Source: Lunularia cruciata | Taxonomy: Eukaryota; Streptophyta; Marchantiopsida; Lunulariales; Lunulariaceae | NCBI GenBank assembly: GCA_948567375.1 | Contig: OX419755.1 | Span: 15,381,001-15,445,000, forward strand | DNA: 64,000 nucleotides | Direction: 5' to 3' | Part shown: positions 12,741-22,901 of the stretch, piece after piece | Layout of the letters: the number at the start of each line of letters is the position of its first letter | Position numbering within the stretch: position 1 is the first letter of the stretch | Program-made: the position numbers and the translations under genes | The notes under the pieces: model-generated | What the model saw: the letters and a program-made list of their open reading frames with translations, nothing else | Databases searched by the model: none | What the model was told of the DNA's origin: nothing

Positions 12741-13919
12741 TGTCATGCCATTTGTAGCATTGCACATAGATTGCTTGGACTCTAGAGTAGTGTAATACCA
12801 AGAGCTAGCCATATGATCTAGATGTGAAATTTGGTTTGGTAACATCTAGAATGATGTTATACATGATGGTCAAAATAGATAAGATAGAAGTATCACCAAA
12901 AGAGTACTTCTACTAATAGAGCAGAAACTGAAATAGACTTGAGAACCTTAGAACCAATAGCTAGAGATATGATTTAAAGGTGAGAATTGGTTTGGTAACA
13001 TCTGGAAGGATGTTACACATGATGGACTAAACAGATCAGAAAGAGGTATCACCAAAAGGGTACTTCTACAAATAGAGTAGGAACCAAAATATGCCTGAAA
13101 TCTTTGAAGGCAATTTTGGAGGCCTAAATAGATGAATTAGGCCTCAAAAATGTGCGGACGCCCCAAATAGAGGAAAGGATGGGCTTCCCTCCCCCTTGCT
13201 TTGTCTCGTTGAGAGCTTTCCAATGGTACCTTACTCACGTGATTCTGAGATTCCTACAGGAAGATTCCCTAAAATATTCCCTCCGGTCAAAGCTTGTTTG
13301 ACCAACCAGATAGGACCTAGACCAGACATGTCACCCATCCAAGTAAGTAATCCAAGGGTGGAGCTTGCTGACATGTCATCTATCTGTATCCCTAATCCTA
13401 TGGTGGAGCTTCCTTGGAGGAGATCCTCTTTGTCTATATAATAAAGAGAAGGTGCTTCCTTGGAGCATCGATTGTTTGAGTGTGTAATCTGTGTTTTTCT
13501 TTCTTCTCTTGTCCTCAGAGTATTACAAGTAGTAATGTTGGTAGTTAGGAGTATTTTGGTATTTACTCATAGACTACTTGTTGATGGTTAGATTTTGTGT
13601 TTGGGGTACTGACTAAATGGTGGGGCCCACTATCACTTGCACCATTTGCACCATTGGGTGTATTGTCAATGGGACCGTTAGGGTTGGAGACCAAGGAGTA
13701 TACTTTCAAAGTGCAGCTCCAGAGAGCTTACTTCTCTGATGTTGAGCCTTTGAGTTCTCGGCTACGGTGGATAGAGCCCGGTGAACATCATTTGGATTCT
13801 CTTAGCTAGAATCGGTGTGGCTTGACTATAATCAATGCCCAATTGTTGGCAAATTATTTAGTGATAGATCAAGTATTGATCTGATTGAGTGTGATTCGAG
13901 TTATATGAACAAACTCATT
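12741..13919 (+). repeat. 5' repeat segment B1 of copy I
   Basis: The segment starts TGTCATGCCATTTGTAGC and ends TGAACAAACTCATTA just before the leader. Without the nested insertion at 12791-13532 it is about 440 bp. Homologous B segments are at 22370-22795, 31097-31540, 32673-33121, 41254-41714 and 47474-47916, and a truncated one starts near 28935. Unlike the 3' copies it is not followed by segment A (TTGTGGCAC...). Confidence 0.8.
12791..13527 (+). mobile_element. Solo LTR of a second retrotransposon family, nested in copy I
   Basis: The insert begins TGTAATACC and ends GTATTACA, a perfect inverted terminal repeat with TG...CA ends, and is flanked by a perfect 5-bp target duplication AGTAG (12786-12790 and 13528-13532). 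It contains an internal direct duplication of about 156 bp (from about 12797 and about 12952). A TATA-like box TATATAATA lies near 13436-13446. It has no coding region. A second copy is at 23526-24269. Confidence 0.88.
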
Positions 13920-14828
13920 ACATCAAAGAAGTGAGGTCAAGGGAAAATTGGGTGTAGGAATTGAGGGTGTTGGTGGTGTCTCCAAGCCTTGCTGATTGTT
14001 GGTAGCTCCATTGAGGTTCACACTTTTCCCTAGGAGTAATTGTGTGCAGAAGGTCTTCAAATTGATGCAAATTTGGCAATGAGGCCGACGGTATGCAAAA
14101 GCGCTTGCCAAAAGGGCCAACAAGCCAGCTTGCTAGCATGAGGCTAGCTAGTTTAGAGTAGATCTTGGTCATTTTTTGGCAAAATTTACCCCCCTACTAG
14201 ATTGTGTACAATAGGGTTTGACTCCTAGATCTTTGGTTCCTAGATTGGTGCCCTAGGCAATTGGTCCACCCTCACTTTTTGTCCTAGTGACTATTCCATT
14301 ATTATCTATACACTTGTAGCTTTTGCTAGGAGAGATAGTTTGATCCCATTCTTGGTGATCTTGGTAGCTTAGGAAATATATAAATCCTATTATGTCAAAT
14401 GCCAAATGGTGATAGAGTCTATCCAGTGTTGATTTATGAGATGAAAAGTTTTTGTTTAGATTTCTTGTGATCAGACCTCCTCTATTCTCTACTTCCTATT
14501 TGTGCACCATATTTGTGTGAGGTGCTTTGACTTCAACACGTTGGTGCTCTAGTGTGCTCTTGGTAGTGAAGTTGGGATGATGACTAGTCTGACTACCTAT
14601 CTTTCTCTCTAGTGAGGCAAGAAGTGATGACCTACAGACCGGGAGAGTGCATGTTGTGATGGTAGGTTACAGGTTGCCCTTTCTACTAATGTAGTTGTCA
14701 TAGTTAGAGCTATATTAGTGGGTGACATTTAGTTGGTATGTTGGCACTTGGTGGTGATTTTTGGTAGGACTTGCAGTGGTTATGGTTATGGGTTGCAATT
14801 TCTGGTTACTTTTTTATAATGGAGTTCT
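13920..14828 (+). other. Untranslated leader of copy I
   Basis: About 0.9 kb separates the 5' repeat from gag, and it is shared with copies II and III. It has no open frame of note. No tRNA-type primer binding site is obvious next to the repeat, where the sequence reads CATCAAAGAAGTGAGGTCAAG. A conserved patch (GCCAACAAGCCAGCTTGC, near 14118) recurs in the other copies. Confidence 0.6.
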
Positions 14829-16523
14829 TTGGGGGATTCTAGAGGAGATAACATTGTAATACAAAATGGGTTTACTCAGAATAGCGCTTGGTATCAACCT
14901 ATATTTCAAGTCCCAATGAGGGAGAAGATTGACTTTGAGTTGGAGTTTGACACAAGAGCTGATTTAGTTCAAAGTGCACTTGATGTGTCTACATTGTTGT
15001 TGTGGGACACAAATGAGATTTATGGAGCCTCCAAAGGCCCCAAGCATTCCTTTGGTATAGTGGGTATCATTGAGTTGGATGACTTCATCCAAAATTTGAT
15101 AGTTGGTGTGATTTGCAACAAATGCGGAACTCAATTGTGTTCATACCTTTCATGGCATGGAAATGGTTTACTCTTGGAGGGTCTACCAATGGATGACTAC
15201 TATGAGTTAAGGAGAGCTCACTTGGAGGAGTTGAGCTATGGAGACAACATTGGTCTCCAAATTATGTCTCCATCACTTTAGGCTCTAGAGGTAGATTGGC
15301 AATACCCATGAGTTCTAGCTCTAGCAGCATTGTTGGATCTCTTGGAGATGGTGCAACTATGAGTGGAGGTTCTACTACAAGAGGTGGTGTAGTATTGGGG
15401 TTTAACCCAATGGTGGAGTTCTTCTAATGTTTGAGGCAAAAATACCATGGAGTACGGACTGACAAGTTGAGGAGCTTGCAGGAGTTCCATCAAAAGGCTA
15501 GAGAGAGCCTACATCAGGCATACACTCACACAAGATGGCTGATCAATTTTACTCAAGGAGTTATTGAGGCCTAGGCAATCTAATTTTGGTATGGAATACT
15601 AGATAGAGAGTTGCAATGTAGAGTTTTTGATGTTATGTTGTTACAGGCTACTTCATCTACTTTGGCAATAGTCTTTAGTTTGGTTGAGCATATTGAGCTC
15701 AACATGGTGGAAGAGAGAGTGGTGATATTTGGATTTGGTAGGGAGACCTCATCCATAGCGGTTACTTCTTCCAGAGTGCACCACACCATGTTGGTTTTCA
15801 AGGACAGGGTGGACAACCCATATCCTATGGAGCAAGTGGAAGGCCTAGTGTAGCTAAACCCTTACCTTCATTTTTGGGTCAACAATAGCTAGTGAGTGGT
15901 GGTGTTGCTTGTTGGACTTGTGGTAAACCTCACAACAAGAGAAAGTGCACTCAAGGTAGGGACCTGATAGCTCTAGTGCATCACAATCACCATAGAGATA
16001 GTGTGAGCATTGCCACAGATTTGGTCACACCAATGACCGATGCTTTGACTTACACCTGAAGTTACAGAGTGGTAGGGTTGCTATGGTAGGTGGTAGAGGA
16101 GCTGCAAGTTATGGAATATGAGGTGGTAGTAGAGGATCCATAGTTGGTAGGGGTGCAGTACCTACTCTTACTTCTAAAATTTTTATGTTTAGGGTCGACC
16201 AAAGCAAGACACTCGAGCAAAGGTAGAGGGAAATTGATGAAAATATAGCCATGGTTACTTGGATTGAGCAGTTGGAACAGAGATTGGCTAGCATGACCAT
16301 AGCTCAAAGAAGATCAGATTTGGGTGCTAAGACTTCCACCTCATATGTTGGTGATAAAGATATCTTGGATTTCATGTGTAGATTAGCACATGTAGATGCC
16401 TTTGCTGTAATGACTAGGAGTGCAATACATGTTCTAGAGCCTAGAGGAGCATCAATGGAGTTGGACTCACAAAGAGGAGAGGCTATAGATAGGTCATACT
16501 TCCTAATCTTTTACACTCTCTAA
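14829..16523 (+). pseudogene. gag of copy I (broken)
   Basis: Gag packages the element RNA. An open frame of 150 codons starts at ATG 14829 (MGDSRGDNIVIQNGF) and covers the start of the capsid-like region, after which the reading shifts frame. Near 15910-15948 a zinc knuckle reads CWTCGKPHNKRKC. A second knuckle of the C-x2-C-x4-H-x4-C type lies near 15990-16035 but has lost cysteines here; copy II preserves its pattern better (DHCHKFGHTSDQC). A helical stretch follows (WIEQLEQRLASMTIAQRR, about 16259). The gene is interrupted by stops and frameshifts. Confidence 0.75.
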
Positions 16524-16789
16524 GGCACTACAAATGATATCCATGGCTCCTAGATGTCCTAGTGTAGGTGTGGTAGGTGGTGATGGGGTGCATGAGGAAC
16601 TACCTACTAGTCAGCCACCTGCTACTATACAGATTGAGTTTAGCATGATATTGGGGGCGGCTCAATTGATTATGCACTTTTCATTATCTCAACCAATGAC
16701 ATGTTTACATTGGGAGTTGACCCAACCCCAATGTTCTTGTTGGCTGCCCGCTTTGTGAGAGTAAAGATTATGTAGCTCTTACTACTAGA

Positions 16790-17110
16790 TTAGAGGTGGT
16801 TGATAGTGGAGCTGACTTGGTTGAGGAGCATAGGATCCGCTCAGCAACCAATGGTTTATGGCAAGCAACAATGGCTAGATTGGAGGAGTTACCAACTAGA
16901 CCGGCCTTTGAGCAAGCATGGTTTACATCTAGAGTTGTCTTATTGGATAACTAGAGGAGGATTTTTTTGTTTGGTGGGACCTTCAAGGAAGGTCTATACA
17001 CCATAGAGGATCTTATTTGACTTTGGTGCACAACCCCTTATGTTGGGGAAGGCCGTAGTTGTCTATCTGGAGTTACAAAAGATCAATGTGGAGAGGTATC
17101 CATTTCAGAT
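16790..17110 (+). pseudogene. Aspartic protease region of copy I (broken)
   Basis: This should be the protease that cuts the polyprotein. The frame reads LVGPSRKVYTP, a stop, then RILFDFGAQPLMLGKAVVV. The D-F-G-A at 17019-17030 sits where retroviral proteases have D-[ST]-G-A, and Phe for Ser is what a single C-to-T change would give. The same region in copy III reads LLDFGVQ at about 36748. A second acidic motif, VVDSGADL (about 16796), lies upstream and is a weaker candidate. Confidence 0.55.
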
Positions 17111-17707
17111 TTAGACATCTCTAGGAGGTGGTCCTACATAGTATATCACATGTTGAGAGCTTGTTGTTTGGATTCAACTTGGTCATCCAATTAATAGCTC
17201 TATGGTGAGAGCTCAAGCTATTGCGATAGTAGTTGAGGCATGCAATGCGTTAGTTGGTAGAGCAATGTTATACCCAATGGGTTTCAGTATTAACTATTGG
17301 GAGAAGACAATCTCCTTTAGACCAAGTTGGTAGTCAAGTGAGGGATGAGTATGTCACCTACCAGTACACTTCAATAGTGGTGGTCTTGGTTCACTACAAT
17401 CCGGGACTATGGTTTTGTTACTTGGCCTAGTGACTTATTGGAGAGAAACACCCATGTAGAGGATACTCCAATACCATAGGAAATCACTTGGATTTGGAGT
17501 ACAAGTAAGATTTTTCCATCTACCTTGGATGTTCCCTTGTGGATTTTAGACAAGACATTGTAGCAACATGCAGATCAGTTGGTGCAACAGGCTTGGAGTG
17601 GAGCCTTTGCACCACCAAGAGACTAGTGTGAGGATGAGCCTCCAAAGTCAATTACCTTGACACCTCTAAATACCACACTAATTGCTTGGTAGTATCTAGT
17701 AGAGATA

Positions 17708-18667
17708 GTATGTCTATTGGAATTGTTTGATGGGATTAGCATTGGACTAGTTGTAGTACTACATGCGGGTATACGAGTACAAAGGTACTTGTATGTGGAG
17801 AGAGATGAGATGGCTAAGCAAGTCTCTCTACATCATGAGGCACATTTGGCCTATTAGTATCCTAAGTTATTACCAATGTCAACAGTCAGGGGTTTTCATA
17901 AGACCCTACCAACAGACATTTCCTTGCTGGGGGTGTAGGATTTGGAGAGATATGGTCCCATTCATTTGGTGATTTCTAGATGGCCATGTTAGGGATATAC
18001 ACGCATTGGCCAAGGTTTGGGTCTTTAAGATCCTTGTTTTCATGTGTTTTGGGAGATGTTATGGATACTACAATATCTCTAGGTTCATCAATCTATTTCT
18101 CCAGCTTACATTTTGGAGAATGTCCCTTTGATGGGTGATTCTTGCACCCAGGTGGTGGTGAGTACTCATCAAGTCCATTCTTGGATGGGACCTACCATGT
18201 TATTGGGTGCAGCCAGAGTGGGATCATGGGCTCATTGTCTTTGTCTTTGGTGGACAAACCTCTTACCTAGAGAGGTTCTATAACATGCTTTATGATAGGA
18301 TTTAGCAACTTGACCACCTTATTGTTGATGAGATTTTGGATGTTGGGTGCCAATCTCAGATGGTGGTAGTGGCTGATAGGTCACCTATGGTAGTGGTGAA
18401 CTTAGTTAGATAGCCCTAAGCTACTTTTCCTACACTTATGAGTTTCCCAAGCTCTCATGCTTTTTGAGAGGTAGGTCTTGGACTTGTTTGAGACTTATAA
18501 TTACAATAGTTGGTGGAGCCCAACGTCAATGAGAGAGGGCGGGAAATGGATTTTTGTACCAATATTACCATTGTTCCAATAGTGTTAGAGGCATCCATGC
18601 ATCAAGTTTTAGGTAAGTCTCTAGACCTGAATTGTTTGACTTAGATTGTGAGCCTTGGCTTGGCAGA
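17708..18667 (+). pseudogene. DNMT3-like cytosine-C5 DNA methyltransferase domain within pol, copy I (broken)
   Basis: The domain would transfer methyl groups from S-adenosylmethionine to cytosine in DNA. Motifs appear in the family's order in one frame. Motif I is LELFDGISIGL (17717-17749), followed by AGIRVQRYLYVERDE (motif II Glu). Next come DISLLGV and GPIHLVISRWPC, the motif IV Pro-Cys with the catalytic Cys at 17987-17989. Motif VI is AYILENVPLMGDS with Glu-Asn-Val at 18116-18124. A motif VIII-like stretch reads LGAARVGSWAHCLCLWWTNL, and a late motif IX/X-like stretch reads GREMDFCTN...VLGKSLDLNCLT (to 18667). The spacing of FDG, GP..LVI..PC, ENV..MG and the AA..R...W.NL pattern is closest to DNMT3. 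In-frame TAG/TAA/TGA codons, one directly after the catalytic Cys (17990-17992), make this copy inactive. It lies between protease and reverse transcriptase, so it is part of the element. Confidence 0.85.
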
Positions 18668-19080
18668 GTAGCATAGGATGGGCTTGATAGGCATCACCAA
18701 CTGGACACTTGTGAGTCCTATGCCTATCAAGACAATTTAGGCACATGTTGGGGTGAATAAATCAAGTGATTAGGGTAATCTTGGGACATAGCAAGTGGCT
18801 AATAGGGAGATTGGTCTACTTGGAGTCCATCCAAGTGAACATGTCTACTTGGATTACACTCTTGGTCTATTTGGGATGTAGTTAGAGGACGTATGGAGCT
18901 TACAATCAAATTAGAGGGAGTTTTTCACACTAAGGTTGGGACCTTTAGTGGTTGGGAGCACAACACTACTGCTCCCAAGGGCCTAGTGTAGCAACAATCA
19001 ATACATCTTCCACTCCTATAATAGTTACAAAGGATACTTGGGAGCAAGATCTAGGACCCAAGCTTACAAGAGGGGAAAGA

Positions 19081-20470
19081 TGGAGAGTTTGGAGGTTCTT
19101 GAGGAGCTACATGAGTTGTTTTGCCTTTGGTATGAAGGATTTGGGTGCTCTAAAAGGACCTGGTATTTGGATTGAGCTGACTAGCAATACATCAATTTTT
19201 TAATGTCCTTACAAATACATTGATATAGAGCAAATATTGATTTAGAGCCAAAGTAGAGACCTTTTTGAGGCTGGTTTGGTAGAGATTTCATAGGAAGAGT
19301 ATGCATCAACTACAATGATGCAAGCCAAGAAGGATATGCATGGCAACTGCATAGATAGGCGGATGTATGGATATTATTTTCCTATCAACCAAAAAACTAA
19401 GGTTGATTGGTATGCCATGCCTACACCAGAGAAGATCTTTGATGCGATTGGGCATGCAAAGGTCTTCAATACTTTGGATCTTCAAGCAAGATATCATCAA
19501 TTTTAGATCAAGGAGGAAGATAAGTCCAAGACAACATTTTTTGCTATTGATTCTCATGGCAAGGATGTGTTATATTAGTGGAGGTACTTACCATTTGGGT
19601 TAAAGAACACTCTTGTCAAGTTCTAGAGTGTCATGGACAAGATCTTAGTTGGATTGGATTTTTCTTGATGCTATACGGATGACATTCTGGTCTATAATAC
19701 TATTGTGGAAGAGCATGAGAGACAATTGATGGTGGTGTTTGAGAGGTTGAGATCTCATGGACTCAAATTACATCATGAGAAGTGTAGGTTCTTCCACAAG
19801 TAGGTTGAGTATTGGTTCACATTGTCTACCCTAGAGGACTTGGTGTTCAATAGATCAAGGTAGAGATTATTGCATATATTCCTTGGCCTATGGATATAAG
19901 CAAAGTGTGAGCATTCCTTGGGTTGGCAAACTTCTATCACCGTTATGTTAGAGGATTTAGTGTTATTGCCAAGGCCTTGACAAAGCTGACCAAGCTTACA
20001 CAGGAGTGGTGTAGGGGAGATGAGCAAGAGAGAGCTTTTGTAGAGCCCAAGGAGAAGTTGACACCTACTTCAATTTTGAGGAGACCGATCAAAGAATGAC
20101 CATTTCAGGTTCACATTGATTAAAGTATGTTAGGGCTTGGAGTAGTGCTCACCTAACATGATGATGAGGAGAAGGAGTTTGTGGTGGTCTATGCTAATTG
20201 CTTCAACAATTAAGTGGAGGCAAAATATAGTTCATATGAGGTAGGGTGCTTGGTAGTAGTATGGGCAGTAGCTCATTTATGATGTTACCTATTTGGTAAC
20301 CCCTTTACTCTCATCATTGATCATCAACCATTGAAGTGGTTGATGGAGTCTGACACCCTTTCAGGGAAGCTTGCACCATGGGCTTTGATCTTTAATGAGT
20401 ATGATTTCATAGTTATTCACAGACCTAGAGTAGTGAACCGTGATGCAATTGGGTTGAGTAGAAACCCATG
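19081..20470 (+). pseudogene. Reverse transcriptase and RNase H of copy I (broken)
   Basis: The reverse transcriptase frame reads YYFPINQKTKVDWYAMPTPE and KVFNTLDLQARYHQF, then LPFGLKN and the catalytic box CYTDDILVY (YTDD at 19672-19683, in place of the usual YADD/YVDD), then HGLKLHHEKCRFF. RNase H follows from about 20060 with VVLT, EKEFVVVYANC, FTLIIDHQPLKWLMES, GKLAPWALIFNEYDF and VVNRDAIGLSRNPC, the standard Ty3/gypsy pattern. Stops interrupt both domains, and a frame change lies near 19800-19950. Confidence 0.85.
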
Positions 20471-20819
20471 CCCAACCAATAGGATCAAACCGGAGCACAT
20501 TGGCATGGTGAGACAAATGAGGAGATTATGTGGGGCTGGTATGCATCTACCTTTCTCTGTATATTTTATGAGGCTTTGGCGGTATCTTCCTCAGTGCATA
20601 CAAGAGGAGTTATTGAGGTCATAGATCTAAAGAGTGGAGATAATGGTATAGTTCAGTGAGACATTCATGATGATGTCTTATTGATGGACTATCTTTACAT
20701 TGGTATTGTGGGTGGGACAATTGGGGCCAAGAAGAAAGACCAAGTTCTTCAGCAAGCCAGATGGTTCAAATTGGAAGCCAAACACCTTCTTCATGTATGG
20801 GAGGATGGTAGAGTGATAG

Positions 20820-21460
20820 TATTACCATTCTCACCTTAGAGACCACAGTTGGTCCGTCATGCTCATGAGGAGCTAGGACATTTTGCGGTAAAGCCATACA
20901 TATAGCTTACTCTAGAGTCATTACTGGTGGCACGGTATATAGACCAATGTACAGGAGTTTGTTGCTATATGTGTGGTTTGTGACCAAGTTAGAGCATCAT
21001 TCAATGCTCCTATGCCACAATTACACACATTACCTCTCATGGAGTTGGGTTACTATTGGATTTTGGACTTTGCTAGACCTTTACCGTTGATTGTGAGACA
21101 TCATCCGTATATTTTGGTGATGGTGAAGCACTTCTCTAAGTGGATTGAGCCAGTGGTACGTCTTGACAAGTCCAATGAAGGGATAACTTACTTGTTCATG
21201 GATCATTCTTAGTCATTTTGGTGCACCCATTGAGGTCTTGACTGATTAGGGTACAAAGTTCTTGGGGGAGCTTCAAGTCTTGTGTGACAAGGTTTTGATT
21301 GATCATTGTACTACCTCCCAAGATCACCTTGAGGCAAATGGCTTAGCAAAGAAAGTGGTTCAGACAATGAAGAGAGGATTGCGGAAGTGTGGTTTGCACT
21401 AGGGAGATTGAGATCTCTAGTTACCTTGGTTGGCCATGGGCTATTGGTTTAGCCAAAAAG
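20820..21460 (+). pseudogene. DDE integrase of copy I (broken)
   Basis: The zinc-binding start is visible as VRHAHEELGHF (His-His part), and a Cys pair follows at CVVCDQVRAS in a shifted frame. The catalytic core reads LGYYWILDFARPLPL (first Asp, about 21066), then VLTD, TAG, GTKFLGE (second Asp, about 21240), then DHLEANGLAKKVVQ, where Lys stands for the expected catalytic Glu (copy III keeps Glu-Arg). This identifies a Ty3/gypsy integrase rather than a tyrosine recombinase. Stops are present. Confidence 0.8.
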
Positions 21461-21951
21461 CCTCCTTAGCATCCTTCTTGCCTTAATTTCTACTCTATGG
21501 ACAAGATCCAAATTTACATGCAGCCATTTGTTGGGATGCTATTGTAGTTTTGGACTTGGATGATCTAGATGTATAGATGAGCGCATGTTCTCAATGGGCA
21601 AAGATATTTTGGATAGTGATGCCTATAGCCTTTGAGAACTTGGTGATTGCTCAGCATAAGGATACCTTACATTATGCTACCATTCAGGGAGGAGGTTATA
21701 GACCCTCAATCCATCAATTTCATCCAAGTGACTATGTATATTTATAGCAAACAACATCAACGACACTTGATGTTTTTATAGGCCACACTATCTTAAGAGT
21801 GCATGAGGTTTTGCCATCTAGAGTCCTTGTGTTGAAAGGACATGATGGTGTTTTTTGGAAGGATCATGTGCACAATTGTGCGCCATACCACCTCCTAAAC
21901 ATTGATGGTACTGTGGACCCAAGCTTGGCACTTGTATGTGTAGGCTTGTAA

Positions 21952-22092
21952 TGTATGTTATGCGACCTATCTGGTGGAGTTGCTACTATATTAGTATGTG
22001 ATAGTTGTTTGAGAGGATGTCATATGGCATGTTTGATCCCTCCCCTCATGGTGGTTCCTCAAGGACAATGGTTATGTCCTATATGTACTTGA
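21952..22092 (+). pseudogene. PHD finger at the C-terminus of pol, copy I
   Basis: After the integrase tail the frame reads CMLCDLSGGVATILVCDSC, then LRGCHMACLIPPLMVVPQG and QWLCPICT before TGA at 22090-22092. Spacing is C-x2-C-x11-C-x2-C-x4-H-x2-C-x14-C-x2-C, with the conserved Trp two residues before the seventh ligand. That is a complete Cys4-His-Cys3 PHD finger, a fold that usually reads histone H3 tails. It occupies the place where chromoviruses carry a chromodomain. A TAA just precedes the first Cys in this copy. Confidence 0.85.
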
Positions 22093-22261
22093 CCTATTGC
22101 TAGTTTATCCTTGATATAGTATAGATTGCAGACAAGCGACTAACAATGGGGCTCGACAACACCAAGCCTTCTAATCTTTTTCCCACCATAGAATATACCA
22201 TATACATATAGTAGATTGCTATCTGGAGTTAGAGAGGCCTAACCACTAGCTAGGGGAGCAA

Positions 22262-22901
22262 TTGTGGCACTTTGAGTCCATGTATGACATATGTGTGAGT
22301 TGTGCTTCTATAGTGTGTGATGTTGACAACATATGTTGTGTAGTAATGTATATATGCATGACAACTAATTGTCACGCCATTTGTAACGTCACACCTAGAT
22401 TGCTTGGACTTTGGAGTAGTAGTGCTGGTAGTTAGGAGTATTTTGGTAGTTACTCATAGACTACTTGTTGACGGTCAGATTTTGTGTTTGGGGTACTGAC
22501 TATATAATGAGGCCCACCATCACTTGCACCGTTTGCACTATTAGTGGGACCACTAGGATTGGAGACCAAGGGGTATACTTTCAAAGTGCAGCTCCAAAGA
22601 GCTCACTTCTTTGATGTTGAGCCTTTGAGTTCTTGGCTATAGTGGATAGAGACTTGCAAGCGTCACTTGGATTCTCTTAGCTAGAGTGGGTGTGGCTTGA
22701 CTGTAATTAGTACCCAATTGTTGGCAGATTTTTGAGTGACAGATCAAGTACTGATCTGATTGAGTGTGATTTGAGTTGTGTGAACAATCTGATTATTGTG
22801 GCATTTTAGAGTCCATGTATGACCTATGTGTGAGTTGTGCTTCTATAGTGTGTGATGTTTACAATGATGTATGTTGTGTAGCAATGCATATATGCACGAC
22901 A
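22262..22901 (+). repeat. 3' repeats A1-B2-A2 of copy I
   Basis: A purine-rich tract (AGCTAGGGGAG) ends just before A1 (22262-22363, starts TTGTGGCAC, ends GCATGACA). Six bases later B2 begins (22370-22795, TGTCACGCC to CTGATTA), and A2 follows directly (22796-22901, TTGTGGCAT to GCACGACA). So A occurs twice at the 3' end and not at all at the 5' end. Confidence 0.85.

Larger units (their letters stand above)
12741..22901 (+). mobile_element. Ty3/gypsy-type element, copy I (decayed, near full length)
   Basis: This is the most complete copy in the window. Order: repeat segment B1 (12741-13919, interrupted by a 737-bp solo LTR of another family), untranslated leader, gag, protease, DNMT3-like methyltransferase, reverse transcriptase, RNase H, integrase, PHD finger, then repeats A1-B2-A2. 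The outer ends are inverted repeats (TGTCATGC at the start, GCACGACA at the end). The 4 bp flanking each end do not match, so this copy may be recombinant. Every coding domain has several stops or frameshifts, so it cannot make functional protein. CpG is visibly scarce compared with the flanking genes. Confidence 0.9.

Noticed and set aside
14888-14899. TTGGTATCAACC resembles a tRNA-iMet primer binding site
   Set aside because: It lies inside the gag reading frame, about 0.9 kb from the 5' repeat, and is not kept in copies II and III, so it is probably chance.
14829-15281. 150-codon open frame as an independent host gene
   Set aside because: It is the start of gag; homologous, differently broken sequence follows the leader in copies II and III.
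16802-16813. DSGA in VVDSGADL as the protease active site
   Set aside because: The context that follows does not look like a protease core, whereas D-F-G-A at 17019 is followed by a typical QPLMLGK stretch. Kept only as a weaker alternative.
21952-22092. C-terminal domain read as a chromodomain or a gag-type zinc knuckle
   Set aside because: Eight Cys/His ligands with PHD spacing and the conserved Trp fit neither alternative.
12741-22901. Element classed as DIRS/PAT/Ngaro because of its split repeats
   Set aside because: The recombinase has the HHCC start and D-D-E core of a Ty3/gypsy integrase, and no tyrosine recombinase motifs were seen; target duplications are present.
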